Part shown: positions 60,340 through 64,000 of the stretch, piece by piece
Position numbering within the stretch: the stretch's first letter is position 1
Layout: each line of letters begins with the position of its first letter
DNA from: Taxillus chinensis
Lineage: Eukaryota > Streptophyta > Magnoliopsida > Santalales > Loranthaceae
NCBI GenBank assembly: GCA_023512835.1
Contig: CM042086.1
Location: 12,614,809 to 12,678,808 of the forward strand
Direction of reading: 5' to 3'
DNA length: 64,000 nucleotides
Notes under the pieces: model-generated
What the model saw: the letters and a program-made list of their open reading frames with translations, nothing else
What the model was told of the DNA's origin: nothing
Database searches by the model: none
Position numbers and translations under genes: made by a program

Positions 60340-60965
60340 AGGAGAGGGGAGATCACTGATCAGTCACACCATATGTTTCTCCGCACAATTATTTACAGTC
60401 GCGCAGAGGCAGTTCATGTCTCAGGGTGGCAGTGCGTAGGGGTACGTACTCTCTGTGCTCATCAGGAATCACGGGCAAGTTTTAAAATATATATATTTAT
60501 TTATAGTGTTTTATTTAATTTTAAATTTGAATGTTTGTGTGAAACTATCAATTTTATGCTTATTTTCTAATCTTATGTTTTCAATTAAGTTTGTATTTAC
60601 TTTTTATAAAATAATTATATAAATGTATTTGATAGCATGTATTTAATATTATAAAATAATTATACAAAGGTATTTGATAATAAAAAATTTGAAGAAAAGT
60701 TTAGTTTTAATAGTTTAGGGATCGCAACGTTGCCCGTCCTGCTCAAATAGTTTTTTTTTTTTTTTTGATTTGTCCCAGGACAATTATGAGTATTGGCATT
60801 ACCGTTTAAATATTTTAATTTTTTTTTAAATAATTTCTACTTAAAATATATATTATAAGGCTTCTGATTTGACCTATGACACTCATTATTCTCATTCCAA
60901 CCCGAACATATTCAATACGAGCTCAGGTCACTGCTCCGTCCTATCCCATTCTCATTCATACCTTA
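60340..60965. other. Upstream DNA of the polyamine oxidase gene
   Basis: A 46-bp near-tandem repeat (TATAAAATAATTATA, then GTATTTGATA) occurs at about 60605 and 60651. The rest is AT-rich with no gene. Confidence 0.4.
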
Positions 60966-61361
60966 GAACATTCACATTACATTACCTAAACCTTCATTTT
61001 ATGTAGAAATATATGATTTTATATATATATATATATATATAACATGCTCATGTTTGAATCCGGTTTTGATATAAAGAATAAATAATGTTTTCCTATATTT
61101 GGAAATTCACATTTTATTCTCTAAAATTTTGATTATAACTTTTTATATTTTGTTTGACATCGTGTTATTTTTGAATGATTATAATAAGTAAATGATAAAT
61201 AATAATAATAATAATAATAAAGTAAAAATATAAAAAAAATGGAAATAAGATGTAACAATTTTTTTAATTAAAAATGAGTTACTTTTAAGATAAAATGATA
61301 GAGAGTATCATTTTTTACTAAAATTTTAAAAAATTATTTAAGAAAACCAATGTGAATGCTC
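60966..61361. mobile_element. PIF/Harbinger-like MITE, same end type as the 35-kb element
   Basis: The left end is GAACATTCACATT after TTA, and the inverse of the right end is GAGCATTCACATT, followed outside by TTG. That is 12 of 13 matching bases, and the target site TTA/TTG is nearly preserved. The 396-bp interior is AT-rich, with an AAT run near 61200. Confidence 0.65.
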
Positions 61362-62702
61362 TTGCAATATATTTAGAGGCACATTGTTGGATTATATCAT
61401 TTTATAATGAAAAAAATAATATTATTATTGGAAGGTACTAATAATTTATTTACGTACTAAATTATTTCAAGTGGTAATTATTTTTTAAAGTACATTAAAT
61501 AATTTATTTATTATTTTAAATATAATATGAAACTATTCTAACTTTAGTCTCATACGGATATTCTTATAAAATATATTATTGGATTAAATAATATGACTAT
61601 TGATCTTATTTAAAATATTATCTCAATCCAAAATGAGCATATTATATGCAAATAATTATAATATAATCCTACACTAATAATATATCATATCTCCAACTTA
61701 TAGGGTATCCTAAGTATCTGCCGTCAAATATATTCTTTAAAAAAAATTGTGTGAGCAATATATTAGTATATTAGTAATTAAACATGAAACATATTTGTTG
61801 GTTTGAAGTTGACGTAATTCTTGCCAGTAATTTTTGTCCGTTAGTATAGTAAGAATTTCCCTTCAAAATCAAATAAAGAAATGAGTGTTTAGTTGCAAAT
61901 GTTAACAAATTAATTCAAATCATTAGCCATACAGTAATATTTCAAAATGAATAAAAGGATATACAATACAACACAATATTTATTCAATTCACATTTACAC
62001 TCCCCTGTTGCCGTTGGTGGTATTTTTGAATTTATATTTTATTCACTCTTCCATGTAATTATTAGATTATAACTAATGAACTCGCGTGTCCTTTTAATCA
62101 TACGTCACCTTATGACAATAAGCAAATTGATAATATTTTTCTCATCATCTGCGGCTACCAGAGACAATACATGTACAATATTACTGTTTCTTGCCACTGG
62201 TTAAGGTTTTCGATTGTGTTTAGTTACTCTGCGACGACAATAACTAACTAACCTGTATAAAAAGGGGTAAACAATTAATCACTAACTACAGGATACTGGT
62301 TACATTTGTTGTTGACATGACATCATGACTATCAATTAATTAAGCGAATTGCTATTTGACTCGGGGGTGTTCGGGGGTGTCAGCGGCATTTGTCATAAGT
62401 TAACCATAATGACTTGATAGTATATTTAAATGTGGGAAACTGTAACAACATGTCAAATAATAAGTAACTCTCTCCCTCTCTGCTTTTGTCTCTCCCTTTC
62501 ATATCCAATAAAAAATTTGTGTGAAAATGACTTTTTAAAATTTAAAATTAAAAATATATTTAAAAAAAAGTATTTGAAACAATCCCCCTAGTTTTACAAT
62601 AAAAATTCAACTGTTCAAATAATTACATAAGGATATGAGTTTAGATTCATACAATAAATTATAAAATACAATTATAAACAAATTTAACAAATAATGGGGC
62701 CT
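61362..62702. other. AT-rich intergenic DNA
   Basis: No gene is seen. A GGGGGTGTTCGGGGGTGT duplication lies near 62362-62380. Confidence 0.4.
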
Positions 62703-63641
62703 TGATGTTCACGGAAATCCCACCGGATCAGCACTATTTATTTGCTCAAGCTGTCCTTAATGGTAAATTAAAGCTCTATTAAGTATTGTACATTTATTTC
62801 ATAGTTTCGTTATACAAACAACAAAAAGGGATATCACAGCCTGAGTAGAATCAAAGTAACAACCAATAGATGAAGGACTTAGAAAAATTCAGGGTTGCTT
62901 GAATTTGGTCCGAGAGTATATAATATATTAGAAAAAATACAAATATATATATAGTGAAATTATTATATATAGTGAAATTATATCTTTCTTTTTTTTGTTA
63001 TGGTATTTCTAATTTCTCTATACCTTAAAAAAAAAAAACAAAATTCAGACATCAATGTTCTATGCGGTATATGCCTTTTGACAATCCCTTTCGCAATATA
63101 AGAAGGTGGATGGTTAATCCTCTTACTGCTCATTTTGTTTGCTATCATTTGTTGTTATACTGAGATTTTGTTGAAATGTTGCTTAAAAAGCTGTTTTAGC
63201 CTCCAAACTTACCTAGACATCGGGCAGGCTGCTTATGGCACTACTAGTCACATGGCTATTGTTGTAAGTTTTCAATAGCATTATTATCATTTTACAAACA
63301 ATAATGCTAGTTATTGACATGCAAGGCTAATGATTGAGTATTGTTCAATGCAGATAACACTTTATATGAAATTATATATGAGTGCAAATAAATTTTTTGA
63401 TCATATATTATTATTTGTTTTATTTATTTATTTGTGTTATAAGTTTTCTTACTTTTGCACACTACTTGTGTTGAGTTCATGATTATGATGAGTGACAATA
63501 TGTCATCCATGTTCCCAAATGCTCATTTCAATTTTTATGGACTTTAGCTTAGTTCTCATCGAATGTGTGCCATTAGATCAACTTTGATCATTCTCCCCAC
63601 AGTTTGCCTTCAGAACCTTAGCATACTTGCTTACCTTTCAG
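62703..63641 (+). pseudogene. AVT1-type vacuolar amino acid transporter pseudogene (three exons visible)
   Basis: Three pieces match the AVT1 (AAAP family) fold in order. Exon A, ending at 62762, gives FAQAVLN with a phase-1 donor (gtaaat). Exon B (63049-63263) gives INVLCGICLLTIPFAI, an in-frame TAA at 63099-63101, then EGGWLILLLLILFAIICCYTE and LDIGQAAYGTTSHMAIV, with donor gtaagt. Exon C (about 63444-63641) gives CVEFMIMMSDNMSSMFPNAH, NFYGL, an in-frame TAG at 63545-63547, then LIILPTVCLQNLSILAYLS with a phase-1 donor. Both stops replace codons expected for Lys and Glu, one base away. Intact relatives export or import amino acids across the tonoplast. Exon A's start is not clear. Later exons would lie beyond the right edge. 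The retained introns argue against a retrocopy. Confidence 0.82.
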
Positions 63642-64000
63642 GTTTCCAATAATCCTTTGTGATGATCCACACTTCATAAATGAGTAAATTAAATTTAATT
63701 TCTTTCACCGCTTTGCTATTCTAAATTGATTGGAATTATGAAACTTTTTTCCCAAATGTGTCATTGTTTGCAATGAATTACATAGTTAATTATTGATTAA
63801 TCAAAGCATTGAGTTACAAGAAAAACTAGTTGTAATCAGAAAGTGTGCAACATAAATTCAATTATAAAAAAGTTTTATAATTATACACATCATGGATTAT
63901 AAATGGACAAATTTATCAAGAGTTTCAAGCATTCCCCATTTTAATATTGTACATTCTATCAATCTTCTTACCTTGAAGTCATTCATTTGTAATTATATAT
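63642..64000 (+). other. Probable intron of the transporter pseudogene to the window end
   Basis: Follows the donor-like gtttcc after exon C. No further exon resembling AVT1 is recognisable before position 64000. Confidence 0.4.

Noticed and set aside
1..64000. Search for a CRISPR array, bacterial operon or other prokaryotic system
   Set aside because: The window is plant nuclear DNA; no regular spacer array or operon-like gene packing is present.

Overview
The window is nuclear DNA of a flowering plant. The evidence is spliced protein-coding genes with GT-AG introns, plant-specific families (LLM-domain B-class GATA factor, SHAQKYF-type MYB-related factor, plant tetraspanin, PAO5-type polyamine oxidase, mitochondrial LpxA), AT-rich intergenic DNA full of microsatellites and MITE-like elements, an Au-type SINE and a decayed Copia element. 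Some coding exons (tetraspanin exon 1, cytidine deaminase, polyamine oxidase) are strikingly GC-rich against an AT-rich background. The species cannot be told from the sequence; a eudicot or magnoliid-type angiosperm is plausible.

Layout, left to right. 23-82 (-): first coding exon of a gene leaving the left edge, probably NDL-like. 3036-6925 (+): ten-exon LpxA-like acyltransferase with a mitochondrial presequence. 10389-11678 (+): three-exon MYB-related repressor-type factor. 14521-16387 (+): two-exon tetraspanin whose intron has a GC donor. 19111-20007 (+): intronless cytidine deaminase. 25219-27778 (-): two-exon gene for a 112-residue single-pass membrane protein I do not recognise, with an Au SINE and a long AAT microsatellite in its intron. 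31024-32499 (-): intronless type II membrane nucleotide pyrophosphatase/phosphodiesterase. 38455-39809 (-): three-exon GATA factor with a C-terminal LLM motif. 41270-41870 (+): relic Copia reverse transcriptase. About 42-58 kb: gene-poor DNA with some promoter-like and transcript-like fragments but no recognisable protein. 58629-60251 (-): intronless polyamine oxidase. 62703-63641 (+): three exons of an AVT1-type amino acid transporter carrying two in-frame stops, which I call a pseudogene.

The genes are independent housekeeping or regulatory loci, each with its own promoter, and I see no cluster or shared pathway. The more notable items are the hidden transporter pseudogene, the GC-AG intron, the unrecognised 112-residue protein gene, a TTA-flanked MITE carrying a GC-rich insert, a 281-bp tandem duplication, an orphan E2F/TCP-like promoter, and a CT-rich leader-like exon followed by decaying tandem repeats and poly-C tracts near 51.5-52.6 kb. 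Exon coordinates were read by eye from frame continuity and splice sites and were not confirmed by transcripts.
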